The notes under the pieces are model-generated. The model was not told the origin of the DNA, ran no database searches, and was given only the letters and a program-made list of their open reading frames with translations. From positions 124,001 through 188,000 of the forward strand of contig JAFCMP010000279.1 in NCBI GenBank assembly GCA_017506865.1: a stretch of 64,000 nt of DNA. The letters run 5' to 3'. The first letter of the stretch is position 1; each line of letters starts with the position of its first letter. The position numbers and the translations under genes were made by a program. Source of the DNA: Tribonema minus. Taxonomy: Eukaryota; Sar; Xanthophyceae; Tribonematales; Tribonemataceae. Shown in pieces: positions 1-14,045 of this stretch.

Positions 1-186
1 ACAACAGTCATGCTGCACGTCATCCTCTGGAGTTTCATGGCGTGCGCTTTGTACGGACAGTGCGGTATCTGTCATGCAGCGTCATGTATGTGTCCAGCTG
101 CACATCTTACAATTAGCATGCCTGTCAGTCTGTACTGCCATTCACGGCACTTTTGGCTTTGATGCCCTCTTGTACATTGATGACAG

Positions 187-3100
187 ATTGCTCAGGCAGC
201 CCTCCGGTGTGGGGCATCATCGTCAGCACTGCTCTACATTGAATTTGGGCAAGAGGACCACCGAGGCATGGCAACAACAGCGCGCACAACTGCCGCTAGC
301 CGCGCTACCGGCAGCGTAGGTGGTGCACACGATGACAGGAGGGTGGAAGGCCTCTTGCTGCAGGTAATACTTATTTCAGTCAACTGGTACAGTACTGTTG
401 CTGCTGAACACGATGCTTGGATTTAGCAATATGCTGCTTAGGCAAGACATATATTACAAATGATAAATTGAGCACACATGTGACTTTTTTAGCCTTCGAC
501 GCAAAAGTGTCGTGTCGCCCTACAATAGGTGATGGACTGAGAAATTGTAGCGCTGAAGAATGATGTATTATTGGTTGATACAACTGGGTATTTGTTGGAG
601 TATTTGGTGTTTAGTCATTCCGACCCAGTTACACTCACAAAATGCTTGTGTAGACATATGTGCAGACCAAGTTGATGTCTTGCAAAATCATGGCAACTCT
701 GTCATCATGATGCACCTTGATGTGTCCCACATGTCAACCATTTCCCGGCATTTTTGTGTGAATGCAGGTGTACGCGGACCTCATGGACACTGACAGCTTG
801 CAAGGCGTGGCTCGGGGTGACAGCCTGGGATTGGAATCTCAGGTCAGTACCTAAGAGCTGACTGCAACTGGGTAAAGTGGTTTGTTCGCCTCTGAAGAGT
901 CACCGAGAATGGGTTTTATGTGTACATGAGGTTCACGAAGGCCGTGCTGGATGCTGTATGCTTCATCGAGCATGCATATGACTGGTAAGTGTGCGCTTTC
1001 ATCACGTATGCAGCACACGATTATCATGCGGCGGCAGCAGTACAATGCGGTGCAAGTGCTGTCGCTTTTCTCCTGGCCCCAGCTGTTTTCAGCAGATGGC
1101 ACTGAACGCTGTAACATTTTACACAATACCGCCTGGTTTCCATGCTGATGTATGCGTGCAGACATGTTTGCGTTTGCGCATTGAGGTATTCTGTGTTGTT
1201 CTGCTGGCAATGACCGGTGAACGATGGCACTTTTGCAGCTTCCCGGACCATAACATATGCAAAAGCCAACATCAGGTAGCCAGGCAAGGCAGGCTTGCTC
1301 TGCTCTCACTCTAAAAGTATGTGTCAGCCCTGAGGTGTATGAACCACATTTGAACCTCTCGTTTTTGTTCTAGCACGATGCCGCTCCTCATATGAAGCTA
1401 ATCTAGAAATGCGCATCTCCGCACCTCAGGTCGCAGATGTAACACGTGCAATGGCACAGGGCGAGGACTGCAACTGGCATAGTCTGCTGCCAACACTGGA
1501 CCTACTGCTGCAGGGCTCGCTTCGGCCGCTCGACCACACCCACAGCAGCGCTGCGGCAGCAGGGACAGGGACATGTGCACTACAGTCAAGCGTGGCCTTT
1601 TCACTGCGAAACATGGGGCTGGAGCACGTGCTGGGACGCTACTTGCTTGGAACTCAGGTCAGGGGCGGACCCACGCTGACGGCGGCACACGCAGGCACAG
1701 TTCCAGCACAGTTCCAGCATTGCTTGAAGACTGGAAACTGATGTGCAGCGGTCATGCCACATGTACTGCAATGGTCATTTGGTTACCATGACGACCACAT
1801 TCGTGTGCCACACGAGCATTACCCTGTTGCAGCAGACAAGGGCAAGTTGCACTATTATTTTTTAGGTAATGGCTCTGTTCACGTTATGGTGCAGATGAGT
1901 GCAGAGCCCGTCTCGTATTGCCGCACTCAGAAATGTGAGGGGCCGCAGATGCGTACATAGCAGGCGGTCCAGGTGACACCTCAATCATTGCAGTCTTGAG
2001 AGTCTTGCAGATCTTGTGCACATCGTGCACATATCACATAATGCAACCAAATAATTCTACGTCATGTGAGATGCTTGTTTGTCGGATCTTTTTGCAAACA
2101 TCTGGTGCAGACCATTGCACAGCTCTCCCTCTCTCTGCGCATTTGTAAACACGCTGCCCAATTCATTGCATGCATTTTTCATCTGTGTGCAGGCTGCAGC
2201 GGGAGGGGCAGCAGCTGTGGCGGTGCAGCAGCAGCATCAACTCCCTCCGCGAATGCGGGAGCTGCAGCATGAGAGTGCATGGCGCCTGCATCATTGGGAC
2301 TCAACCCTGCTGCGCTCTAGCGGTGGCGGCAGCGATCACGTGTCTGCTGCGGAGGTCACGTGTGCAAGCCTGGTGGACGCGGGGGCAGGTGGCACCACTT
2401 CACACTTCAACGAGTGTGTCCGGCATGCGCTGCAATCCCTGAGCGCTGGGCACAGGTATGGTGACAGCCATGTGTAAGAAAAACACGAGTGTAAATATAT
2501 ACTTACACTTCTCGCTTTTCATGATTTCATGGGCTGGAATTCAAAAGGGTCGCCAGACGTACCTGGCGATGTGTAAATTACTGTGTAATGTATAAATTAC
2601 GTTTTCGTCATTTCGACTGGCTGACAGGACCCTTGGTCACGGAACGCAGTAAGCCAAGGCTAAAGGTTGGTTGAGCAACAGAATGCATCACGAGCTGTTT
2701 TTCAAGGCAAGGGGTAAAAGGGGTCTGTGTGCAATCGTTGTAGCTTTTGTGTAACCTCGTAGTATGTCTATTCGCATTTTATGAACAGTACACGCAGGTG
2801 AAAACTTGTAGCCCTCTTTTTGCAACGGAATGCAACTTCCGCCTTCTCGCAGCTGATGGCGTGATGTTTGCCCTCGCCCGCAGGGAGAGTGGGGCGTTTG
2901 AGGGTGCACTCTGGCGCCTACGAGCTGACGTGCTGCGTGGACTGCTGGAGGGCTTGCAGTACGAAGGCGCAAACCGTGTGGCTCCCTGTATGGTGCAGCT
3001 GCAGTGTGCCTTGGAGCTGGAGGAAGCGCACGATATGTTTGCCAGTGCAGCCGCCACAGGAGGTGCGGTCATAATCAGTGTCACTCCCCTTGCACACACA

Positions 3101-6100
3101 TACTTGACGTAGCATGTGGAGGCACACATAAGCATGATACGTGCGCGTCATTGTGAATCTGATAGGTTCTTAGTTGCACGCCACGCTTCATGCACTTGCA
3201 AGCGTGATTTTAGTCCGTGGACGGCAGCGGAAGCTGCGCTGCTAGCTTTTCTGTTTGCTACTTTTGAGTGATTCGACAACGCGATGAAGTGAAGCTTCAC
3301 AAGACAATATAGTGATTTGTGCATTACTGAAAGAAGTATGATGGCATGGACCTTTGTCTGCTAAAATGGTCACTGACGCTACGAATGTTTTACAGGTGGA
3401 GTACCAGGCACCATCATGTCCAGCAGTCAGCTCAGACCAGCCAGGCTTGTGCAGCGGTGGAACAAGCGCCTTCCTCACCCAGAGGAAAACTTCAGCCTCA
3501 GCGAGCCCATCCTGGCGCTGCGGGAGGTGCTCTTGCGGGTGACGTGTGCTCATGACACAGGTGCTAGCAGCGACAGCAGTGGCGAAGGCAGTGCTCTGCA
3601 CCTGCTGCAGGACCATCTTCGAGCTACATCGATGGCAGCATGCAAGGCTGGGTCTCAGGTATATGCGGGCACACATGTAAACATGAAGCTGCTTGTGTAC
3701 TCTTTTTCATGTAGCTGACACCATACATGCCGGAGCCGACAGTGTGCTGCCCCATCAAGCATACGTGAGTCATTCTGCAAGCTTCAGGAAATGTTGATGT
3801 GGCACGAGCTGGTGCATCCTTGTTGTAAGCGGACATATGTCGATCTCACCTGCTCTGGGAATCATGCACCACCAGCAGGATCACAGCTGACCAGACACAC
3901 TTGCTCAGTGGCTCAGATGTCTACATCATTGTCATCAGGTGCTGGGTTACCTTACCGTACTGGACATAAGTCAACATGCATCCGCAACCTCAGATGTGCG
4001 CTCGTGCAGATCAAAGCTGCAACGCACATAGCTGATTATGCCCATTGTGCTAATAAAACTCAATCGTATTTCTGGGAGTTGGGATGCAGGCGGCGGCGGC
4101 TGCAGCGGCGCACAAGTCCTTGGAGCTGTGCCGCGCAATGACTGGAGTGGCAGGTGGTGCCCAGCAACACCTGCTGTCACAGCTGTCAAGCGCGCATGTT
4201 CTGTGGACCTCGGGGGCTCCTGATAGGGCAATTGCCACAGCAAAGGCTGTCTTGTCATGCCTTCCAGATGGTGATGATGGCAGTGGCCAGGAGCGGCGGT
4301 TGCTGGCTGAAGCGCTTCTCACCGTCGGTGACTGGGTGGGTGCCAGTCGAGGGGAGAGCTCTCGTGAAGTGCTGGACAGGTCAGCAATTCTTCCCAAAGT
4401 ACTGCACTCTTGCGCTTGTTGTCAACACGTACCTCTTATACCTGCCCATCCTTCAGTATGCTCTGGGTACCGATGCAGCTCTTTTCAAAGCACAGCACTA
4501 ACTGGTGTCACATATCACTCAGTAGCAGACAGTGATTTGATTGCAGGCACTCATTTTGTGGGCTTGTATGTTGTGTGCAGGTACCTGCGGCGAGCTGTGA
4601 CGCTGTCAAAAGACAATCCCGAGCAGCTGTCCACTGCTCACCGCAAGCTTGCAGACTATGTGTCCGTCCTGTATGAGAAGTTCAGACGACGCATGGAGAG
4701 CGCAGAGTGGAAGGCAGGCACTCGTGTGGCAGAATGCCGCAAGGCTGAGCTGGCCACCTGGCAGGCAGCCATGAAGAAGAGGGAGACGGAGATCAAGAAG
4801 CGGGGAGAAGACCCTCACAAGGATAAGGGCGTGAGGTAAGTCCTCAGCTTGACCTCTCTTTCTCTAAGAGCGGTACATCAGGGGCAGCATATGCCGCTCT
4901 TGCGGTTGATCTCACGGGCATCTGCGAACGGACGTGCTCAGTTTATGGCCCTGTCATGATATGGGACTTTCGCTTTCAAATGGACTTTGTGGCCTATGTA
5001 ATGGATTCACTCAAAAAGGAGCAACAGACTCCACGGTGCAGCTTGTAGTCCAGATGCAAGGACTTGTCCAAGGGCTCCGAGAAGAACAATGCGGCATCAC
5101 CCCTGCAATAGTCTCATTTCCGCCTCCATGCTTGTGTCGGCCAGGGAGATGATGAACTCAACAATCACCATCCAGAAGGAGATGGACATGGATCAGCAGG
5201 AGAGGCAGGCCATCAAGCAGGCCATGGAGTCATTCCTTCTTGAAGCCGTTGCCAACTACGAGGAGACCCTGGCATGCAGCACCGACCAAGATCTGGATGC
5301 TGTCTTTCACCTGGTCTCGCTGTGGCTCAGCAATCACGCCAACGCAGCAGTTAACAAGTCCATACTGGAGTTTGCTGCGGGGCGTGCTCCCTCCTACAAG
5401 TTCCTCCCGCTGACGTACCAGATCACCAGCCGCATAGGGTTCGGCACGCCTCTGTTCCACCAGGCTCTCCACGCTGTCGTCACCAAGGTTGCCATGGACC
5501 ACCCGCACCACACGCTGCTGCAGCTGTTTGCGCTGGCAAGGCCGCGAACTGAACGCAGCGTCGTTGCCGGCAGCGGCGGCACTGGCGGCAAGAAGACGGC
5601 AGCAGTGCGCACGTCCGCGGTGCAGTCCACACCGCCGTCGCACAAGACCCTGGCAGCACAGACAATTCTGACGGAGCTCAGGTGCAGTCTGCTGCCAAGC
5701 ATCTCAACAAAATTTCGGTCATGCGAGCAGAGCAAGCACTTGTTTGTGATTATATTTTGAGCATAACGATAACACGAGATGCCACATCTGCAGATTTTTG
5801 GTGTATGTCCATCATACGAATTGACGATTGGTATAATTAGTGCAGGGGTGACAGGGATTGTATTTTATTTTGCTGGGACGCATCAATGTGGGCAAAGCAC
5901 CACCGGCCATTTGCGATGTAGCATTGAGCTGCCGTCCACCATTGTGATACAAGTAGCATCATCATCCAACCAGGGACATGCTTAACAATAACATCATGAC
6001 AGCACGATGAATGCTCTTTCGTTTTCCTACTTCGAAGTACAAGTTTGCGCCATTGCTCACGGCGATAACTTCGGTGAGCTAAACGAACAGAACTCTAGTC

Positions 6101-9100
6101 ACATTAATGACCGGTCGATTTTGGCAGGAGCTTCAATTGTAAAGCATACGATTTATGGTATGCAATCCATGTGAGCACCGCAGGTACTGTGATATTTCAT
6201 GACTCCATTTTCAATAACTGGTGCAACACTCTCAGATTAAGCCAGTGAGTGCGCGGACGCATTTGCAGTCCTATCAACTCAAGCGTATTGCTGTGGTCAA
6301 CATGCCTGTGCAGGTGTACAGCAAACCTGCATCAGACCAGCTGAACTAAAATCACATGTGCAGCTTTCGCTATGAAAGTATATTCAAGTAGGCATTACTC
6401 TGAGGCAGGCGATGGTGTGCAGATGCAATTTCAGAGGCTTTGCTGCCATCATATGACACCGATGTCGACTAGATCCAACGGTGCCTTGCAAGTGCATTTT
6501 CTCATCCTCATCATTGTCTCAAGGGCTGTCTGCTCAATGCACTCCTAATGCACCATTTACCCTTGCATCAGCAATCATCACTTGTTGTGCTCACCACGCT
6601 CCTTTTGGAATTGCTCTGCAACTAGGTCCAAGGGTGGAAGCGCCGTGCCGGACCTCATTGCTGTCCTCGAGAGGGTCACAGAGGCATATGTCCATCTCTC
6701 CATGCTCAACGTCAAGGCCTTCCATGAACGAGCTGAGCCCATACCATACGCAGCTGTGCACAGTCGCGGGCTGCCCAGCCTTGAGAAGTGCTTGCAGCCA
6801 CTGGACGGACAGCCACTTCCTGTGCTGCCTGCGGTGCTGACTGCTCCACCGCCTGTAGACCCCACGGGCAAGTATGAGCACGTGGTGCGCGCAACTGGCT
6901 TTGGCACGACTTTCCAGGTACTACCACTAACAATGTGCAATCATGGCTGTACACATTGAGAAACGGTTTCAGTCACGGTGGTGAACACAATAAAAGAACG
7001 TTGAAGTACAGTACTAACGTAACCTCTTGAGGTTCATAGCTTGATGGCCTCGAAGTGCGGTGCTGACGATGACATTGGGCGTGGGTGATGAGATGAGCCT
7101 TGGGCTGAGACAAAAATTGTAATGAAGCAAAAGCTAATCAGTGACATATCATCATAAACATGATTCGCTTCAAACAAGGCTTAATTTGATGCTTTGCAGC
7201 AGTTCAATTATCGCTCATAAGCTTCAAGAATGTCCTCAGGCGGCTGAAGTTTGTATCACACTCTCGATGTTGCAATAACATAATTCAAGTAATCATTGAA
7301 ACTGGGTGGAGGATGTTATTTGTAGAGTGTGATAACGAATTATAAAACAACGCGTTGTTTTCGTTAGTTTTAGTTATTCGTTATGTAACGAACAACTAAC
7401 GAGAGCGCTCTACGCGAATTCGTTGTTTCACATTCTTTTGTAGATGCTCTGCAGCTCGTTTGTACGAGCTCTGCTGCACCGTGCGACGACGATGGCGGCA
7501 CGTATGAGATGCGCTGGTGTGCCAAACAGCGTACCGCCACTGCTGCCTGACCCTTTCACAAAGTTCTGCTTGCTTGCTCAAGGCGCCAAACAGCACGACA
7601 CACGGGGGGTAGCCGAGTGGTTGCACGGAGGCACACGTCGCGTGCTGGCTTGCACATTCAAGTGCTTGCTTTCAAACTAGTCGGCCGCCCATTCTGAGCT
7701 CCTCAGCTCGAGCACACACACTGCACCACACGTTTCCAGTTTCGGTTGAAGTTCAAGTTTTGGTTGAAGTTCAACATGAAGTTGAAACACCTCTCTGGGT
7801 ATTTTAATGCAAAGCTTAGCATTGAAGCAACTGCTTTAGAGCTAGAGGAAATCGTAACAGGGCGATTGAGATGCTTTGCAAGTCCGAGAGGGGAATGTAG
7901 CTCCTCTCGAACGCTACCTTATCCCAGGATGGTAGGCATAACTGGTAGTATACAGCAGCAACGATGAAATAACGAATATATATATAATAACGAATAACTA
8001 ATGAATAACTAACGAATGGTTGAGCAACAATACCGAATAACTAACTATAGCAATAGTTGTCACAATCTGGTTAATTGTAAGCGTATTGGCCTGACTGAAC
8101 AAATCCTCAAGCCAGTGGAATAGTCTTCAAGTACTTGTGCCACAATATCATTGTTTCGACTTTTTGGTGTGCCAGAAATTTGTCATGAAGTACATCTTTG
8201 TTGCGCTTGTTGAATAAGTGACAACACGAACATCGATGACGCACGTTGAGCATAGATCATGACTCCACGAGCATGTGGATTGTGACTTGACGTGCACACT
8301 TGATGCAACATCAGCAGTTTTGTCAATATGTGGATGTCTCAACTGGTATACGCTTTCACTGCCTTTGGTCAGGTCACTGCCAGCGGTCTTCACCGGCCCA
8401 AAATTGTGCGCTGCCTGGGCAGCAATGGCGTTTGGTACAGGCAGCTTGTCAAGGGGGAGGATGATATACGACAGGATGCTGTCATGATGCAGGTGAGGCA
8501 GCTGGCTTGACAAAGATGGCATGTTACACGACGCTCTGCCTGGATCACTGTCAAGCCACCATTTTGCAGTGCCCTCTCACATTCATCCCACGCATCATGA
8601 GCCCGCTTCTGATGCCCTCACTAAACTTACTGTATACATTTAGAAGTATCATTTCACACTACTAGGGGTCAGTACACGGTAGCATGTGCACTGATCATTT
8701 GCCTACTACTCAGCACTAAAATGCGCAGCTGCCCAACATGCCATGCAATCACATGAGTGGCACACGTCACGCTGCTATCTCCATGCTCATGCATGAGGCT
8801 GTTGAATACGGGCCTCTTGCTCGCCGTAAACGGCAAGCGATTATTGTGCCCAACCCGTCCTGCACTCAGACATTGCCTGCTGCTATGCTTGGCCGCTCCC
8901 GAAGGTGTTTGGGGCTGTAAACGGGTTCATGCGAGACAACGCTGCCACATTCAAGCGCCGACTTCACATCCGCACATACCACATCGTGCCGCTCTCACCC
9001 AACTCCGGCCTTCTGGAGTGGGTGGAGGACACGATGCCATTTGGCGCATACCTGCAGGCAAGGCACTTGAACTTGAAGCATGGAGCTGATAACGTGTGCT

Positions 9101-12100
9101 CTGGCCATGTGAAGGTTGAGGTCGGCCATAAAATGATTGTGCATGTCAGGAAGACCTTGAACAGGTCGCAGCGGGTTGTCATATGCTATGGTTGCACAAC
9201 ATTCATTCGCCTGAATGTTTATGCCACTTGCCACAGGCAGGCATCATCAAGTTGTGTCCAGCACATGCATGCCACTGCAGCAACTTGCAAAGCAGCTGGG
9301 CAGAGCGTCTGCTTGAATAATGCAGGATGAAAAAGCTTCAAGAATCTGGTTACTTGCTTGTCATCGCAACTAGCAACGAATAGAAATCGATAATGGACAC
9401 CGTGTTGTCTCATGACTTCTTGACATGATTGCTTCATCAAACTAGCATATGTATGGGCTTCAAAAGCAACACACTTTCAATGTTGACATGCTTAAAGTGT
9501 TACCAGTACATAGTTAAATGGTGCTAGAAGGCCAAGGCCAGTGCCCTCTGGATCAGGTCATCATCAGCTGAAGCAGCGTGCATGCATGCACTGGTGTGAC
9601 GTGCTGCTGCTCTTGGAAGCGGACACACATGTGGGCCATTGAGAGTGAGATCAGAACTAAGCAGTCCTCGTCAGAAAACTCACAAGTTTCTTCAAATCCG
9701 CTGCTTTCGCTGCACCTGCAACTGCTGGCGCCTTGATGAGCATCAAATAAGGCCAACCATGCTCTTGATAATGTTTGCACGAAGGGTTATTATAATGGAG
9801 TGACATGTAGGCTGATCTGCTTGAAATCATGCGAGTACTATTGCCAACCTCAAGGCCCTTGTCCCGCCAGTGGTCGATGTTGAGCTATGCCAATGTGTTT
9901 CAACAAGTACAAAATGTCTGCAAGGCCCTTTCTCATCAGTTGCCGAGGTGATGCTGTGCAAACGTGCAATGGTACAACTATTTTTCTTTTCATGCATCTA
10001 GCCACCAGCAACCTTTGAATGCAAGTTTTGAAGAGATGCTGCTGTCCGCCGCATGCGCCAAACAAAAGATTTTCGTGGTGCAGTGCAGGTGTATAACAGC
10101 GCAACAAGAAGGCGTAAGTACGCTGATAGCACCCAACATTGGCTACCGCTGCCGCGTTTCCTCAATGCAGGAGAAAAACACGGACAAGAATGCCCCACCA
10201 ATTGGCGCGCATGCTCGATACTACCCCAGCGACCTGCGCGACGCCGAGTGCCGCCGGCTGCTCCACAGTGCAGAGTCATTTGAAGAGAAACGAAAGGCCT
10301 TCGCACGCATGACAGAGCGGTTCCACCCAGCATTCCGCTTCTTCTTCCTGGAGTCGTTCACGGACCCGTTCACGTGGTACCACCGCAGACTGGACTACAC
10401 CAGGCTAGTGCACTTCACGTATGCCATTGCATGAGTGTTTGCTTACAAGCGAATGGAATGTTGGTGACATGCTGTCTTCATGGTAATGCGTCCAAAGTCG
10501 CAGCAATAACTGCCACATTCCAGGTCATGGGCAGTCATAGGGGAACTTTCTTCAGATTGTGCGACTCATGCTCGTGGCCAACAACACAGCACACTTTTTG
10601 CGCATCTTCACGCTCAGCAGCTCTGACAACAAACTGGCGCTCTGCATCAAAAGGTGGCACAGTGCCGCATGCTGTGTTCTTGTGCAGACAGCATCAAATC
10701 GATGGGCAATGAGCAGCCTCCTCGCCTTACGTACTGAAACAATATTTCCCCAGGGCAGGCATATTCTATGTGTGCCCACCCGCACATTTTCTTCACAGCA
10801 ACAAAACGGCATACTCGCACATCTGGGGTGATGTGCAGCTCAGTGCAGAGAGGCGACAGGCAGCATGGGCATGGATTAACACCTGCACATATACAATTGA
10901 TGCATGGTTGAAGCTGCAGCAACTTGCTGGAGATAGAACATACAAACACACCCGTGACCTTATCATTCGACCATTTGCATCCCAACAGGAGCGTCGCTGT
11001 GAGCTCGATCGTGGGTTACATACTAGGCATTGGCGACCGTCACGCGCAGAACATATTGGTCGACGTCAAGACAGGCGAAGTCATACACATCGATTTCGGC
11101 ATCACGTTCGAGCAGGGCAAGGTGCTGCCCATACCCGAGAAAGTGCCGTTCCGCCTCACTCGGGATATTGTTGATGGCATGGGCATAACAGGCACGGAGG
11201 GGGTCTTCAGGAAGTCATGCGAGGCCAGCCTACAGGTAATTACTACGTCGATGTTATTTGCAAGCCTGGCAGGCTTGATTGCATCACATGCTGTTGGTAC
11301 ATATTGATGATCACCTGACATTTTGAGATTGAGGTGATGCAACAACGTGTCAGCAATGCATTTCTCATTCTTTATCCTGCAAGTGCTGTACAATGTTCTG
11401 GACAACCAATGAGGCCATTGGGGCGATTCTGTTGTTCTGCACTTCCACAACAGTAACCTTGCCGCTTGGAGCGGCGTTGACAACAAAATCTGAACGTGCG
11501 ATATTCCGTTCATGTGCCAGCAGCAGCAGCAGCAGCAGCAGCAGCACTAGCCTATCACCACCACCTGTAGGCATCAATTTCTTCGTGATCGACCTGGTGT
11601 GTTTGCAAATGCTGCCTCGGACTTTGCACATATACGTACATAACGAACGAACGTATACAGGCAAAGCGCAGAGGCATTCGCCGAGTGTTCACTTTGGATG
11701 CATTGGGAAGCAGCGCATTGTAGTCCTGTCATGCTGAAGCTCTGCACATTTGCTGGCTGCCAACAATTTCCGAAAGGTACATGAGTGATTTATCATGTTC
11801 CGTGGAGTATGTGTGTGCATTGATCCTACTTTTCTCTTGTCATGCATGCATTGATGCTGCAACAGACATCCTAGCTGCGTGTAGCCCCTTACAGAGGCAT
11901 TCGCCGAGTGCTGGATCAAAACAATGCTATTGGCAACTGCAGCATTAGCGCGCCGCAACGCCTGAACTTCATATGAGCACGACCCCCCCTACATTTCTGG
12001 TACCCCGCAATCCATCTTATACCTCAGCGATAGCGAAAATACTGGTGCAAACAAAGCAGGCACGACCACATCAAAACGACATTCTGCATCAATACTTCTA

Positions 12101-13163
12101 TGAAACGCCGAGGACTCCGAGGTATTTTTTTAATGCCAACTGATGAATGAATATTTGATGCAGTTAATGTACGAATCACGAATAGCCAACAGGTGTCACA
12201 TTAAAACACTGAGATCAAACACACAGAATTAAAGAGCACGCTTGTGGGCTATGGCATACTTGGATAAAACTATGTTTGGGTTGCAGTCAGGAGCGAAGGC
12301 ATCCATGAAAAAGAGTAGCAAGTAAGACTCAATACCATGTGCGCATTGCAATATGATTTGAACATTCTGCCAACACAGGAATGTGTCTAAGAGCTGCAAG
12401 TACAATCGAAGGGACTGTCCATGGTTCATAGAAGTACCTGTATCCCTGCATCAAGTCCAAAGGGTAGCAGGTTCCATCACGAATGTGTTCTTAAGGTTTA
12501 CCCCCTTGCAGTTCACCCTTACCTAGCGCCATGGTGATTCTTACAAAACGCATCCATCTCAATCTGGCATCGCCGACCGCACGTTTTGTTGTAGACGTAA
12601 AGCCACAACTCTGCTCTCACTCCTCCATCCCGCGTTTCCTTTACTGTACTTCCATTCCTGGCTTCAAACAAGTGTTTCATTGCAATTGTGTGTCACCAGT
12701 GTATGCCAGTGTCTCACCAAACCAAAGACTAGCTGTATTGGGAATGCTGACGCAAGCACCTGGACGCCCTCTTCTGCAGGTACTGCGTGAAAAGCAAGCT
12801 TCCCTGCTGACCATCCTCGACGTGCTCATCCACGACCCCATGTACAAATGGACCATCTCATCTACAAAAGCACTGCAGAAGCAGCGCGGAGGTGACAATG
12901 CCCAGCACTCAAATAGCGCAGGAATCACAGCTGGCAACGGCGGCGGCGCTGACAATGCAGATGGAGACGAGTCCGCAATCGGTGGCACACGGGTAGGTGC
13001 AGCTGAGCGAGCTCTGCTGAGGATCAGGCAGAAGCTGCAGGGCTACGAGGACCCCAATGGCGAGGCCATGAGCGTGTCTGGCCAAGTGAAGCTGCTCATC
13101 AATGAGGCACAGGACCCCGACAACTTGTGCAGCATCTACTGTGGATGGGCACCATGGCTGTAA
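187..13163 (+). CDS. ATM: ATM serine/threonine protein kinase, 3' part of the gene (FAT, kinase, FATC)
   Basis: ATM senses DNA double-strand breaks and phosphorylates checkpoint and repair proteins in the nucleus. Exons supported by splice sites and alignment to the known family: 187-363, 768-842, 1430-1657, 2193-2455, 2884-3062, 3396-3658, 3715-3741 (or to 3764; only the shorter form keeps frame), 4090-4379, 4581-4835, 5145-5681, 6626-6917, 8373-8492, 8905-9057, 10171-10403, 10989-11235, 12780-13163. Phases agree across all other joins, giving about 1240 codons. The FAT region runs to about 5681 and includes the conserved MDHPHHTL segment. The ATP-binding lobe is at 8373-8492 ([12 protein letters not shown]). 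The catalytic loop GDRHAQN and metal motif HIDFG are at 10989-11235. The FATC tail ends CGWAPWL then TAA. Introns after 9057 and 10403 begin with GC. The gene starts upstream of the window. Confidence 0.95.
7320..8060. repeat. AT-rich insertion in ATM intron with tRNA-like head
   Basis: Within the 1455-bp intron 6918-8372, both sides carry runs built from TTCGTTA/TAACGAA words: 7325-7425 and, in opposite orientation, 7970-8045. Between them, 7606-7632 has GGGGTAGCCGAGTGG, an excellent RNA polymerase III A box like that of Leu/Ser tRNAs, but no valid anticodon arm follows. This suggests a tRNA-derived short element inside an AT-rich insertion. No clear B box was found, so the call is tentative. 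Confidence 0.35.
9058..10170 (+). other. GC-AG intron of ATM
   Basis: The exon reads through GAYLQ at CTGCAG and the intron starts GCAAGG; it ends ATGCAG before codons for EKNTDKN. Protein alignment to ATM fixes both edges and phase 0. No GT donor nearby keeps the conserved frame. Confidence 0.8.
10404..10988 (+). other. second GC-AG intron of ATM
   Basis: The upstream exon ends ACACCAG and the intron starts GCTAGTG; it ends CAACAG. Joining gives the conserved [16 protein letters not shown] across a split Arg codon. A GT donor is not available at this place. Confidence 0.8.
10989..11235 (+). other. ATM: ATM kinase catalytic-core exon
   Basis: This exon holds the catalytic loop ([11 protein letters not shown]), the magnesium-binding HIDFG and the activation segment ending [16 protein letters not shown]. 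All essential residues are present, so the kinase should be active. The residue after HID is Phe, where animal ATM usually has Leu. Confidence 0.93.
11518..11544. repeat. (CAG)9 microsatellite in ATM intron
   Basis: Nine uninterrupted CAG units inside the intron 11236-12779. Not translated in the ATM model. Confidence 0.95.
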
Positions 13164-13263
13164 TGCAGCCACATTCACAAGTGGCAGTTGTGACATTGTG
13201 AGTTCCAACATGCAAGCAGAATGCATGGCACCTGTCCGCACCACCCACCTCTCTATTGCGCTG

Positions 13264-13474
13264 TCAATGTACTGACTTTGTTTGACGTGCCTGGCCTGGT
13301 ACATACTGATTCATTGCGTTGTTGTTAAAGCCAGAGGACGCCAGGATGAGGGCAACGTCTTGTTCGATGTCATCGACTGCGTCCAACATTTGCGGTACAA
13401 GAGTGACACTCAGTCCCCAACGCATGCTTGAGGCACCGTGTCGGCTTCTTTGACTGTTGGGGTTGAAAGGCAAT
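13264..13474 (-). CDS. candidate exon of an unidentified gene convergent with ATM
   Basis: Reading on the minus strand from an acceptor CTCTGCAG at 13475-13482, about 70 codons stay open with a protein-like composition (SMRWGLSVTLVPQMLDAVDD, then LILASSGFNNNAMNQ). The reading either stops at 13264 or leaves through a donor GTATGT at 13306-13301. No family recognised. It could be the last exon of a gene tail-to-tail with ATM or a mobile-element remnant. No further exons upstream on the minus strand were convincing. Confidence 0.4.
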
Positions 13475-14045
13475 CTGCAGAGAAGAGGAGTGATATAAGC
13501 ACTGCATTGTTTAGGTGACTTGTTCAATTTTTGGTAGTGTGGCAATTCCTATTTCATCTTGTGTCTAGGTTATACAGGCCAGCAGTTTCACAGCACGTTG
13601 TGGCCAGCAGGTTGCATGGCATGGTGTTGCCTGCATCCCATTTATGTCGCTTGCTACTGCGCTACCAGCCTCATGCTTAAGGTGTGTACGACTCATCGGT
13701 CATCAGATGTGGCCTTGGGCCCCAAGAGATGACCAAAAAGCAGTGTGTGTGCAACGAGCAGACCCCTGAGGGAGGTGACCATTAGCAGCTGCAACTCTCG
13801 TCGCTTAGCGCATCGCGCATACTCTCAAAGCCCGCCTACACGCCGAGTGGTGCTTCTTCGACGTCAAGCTCACCTCAAATTGAACATCATACTTGCCAGT
13901 AAGCATGCTGACAACTCGTCGCGCATGTGCTCTCAAGCTTGCACCTCTGCATGCACCGTTGCCACAGTGCCATGGTAATGTGCTGCAATTGATGGGGCGC
14001 AGGCTATTCTCTGTTGCCCACAAACAACGCGCTACTGAGTGAGGG
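13475..14045. other. stretch without recognisable genes
   Basis: I see only short, unsupported reading frames here; the right edge abuts repeat R. Confidence 0.5.
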
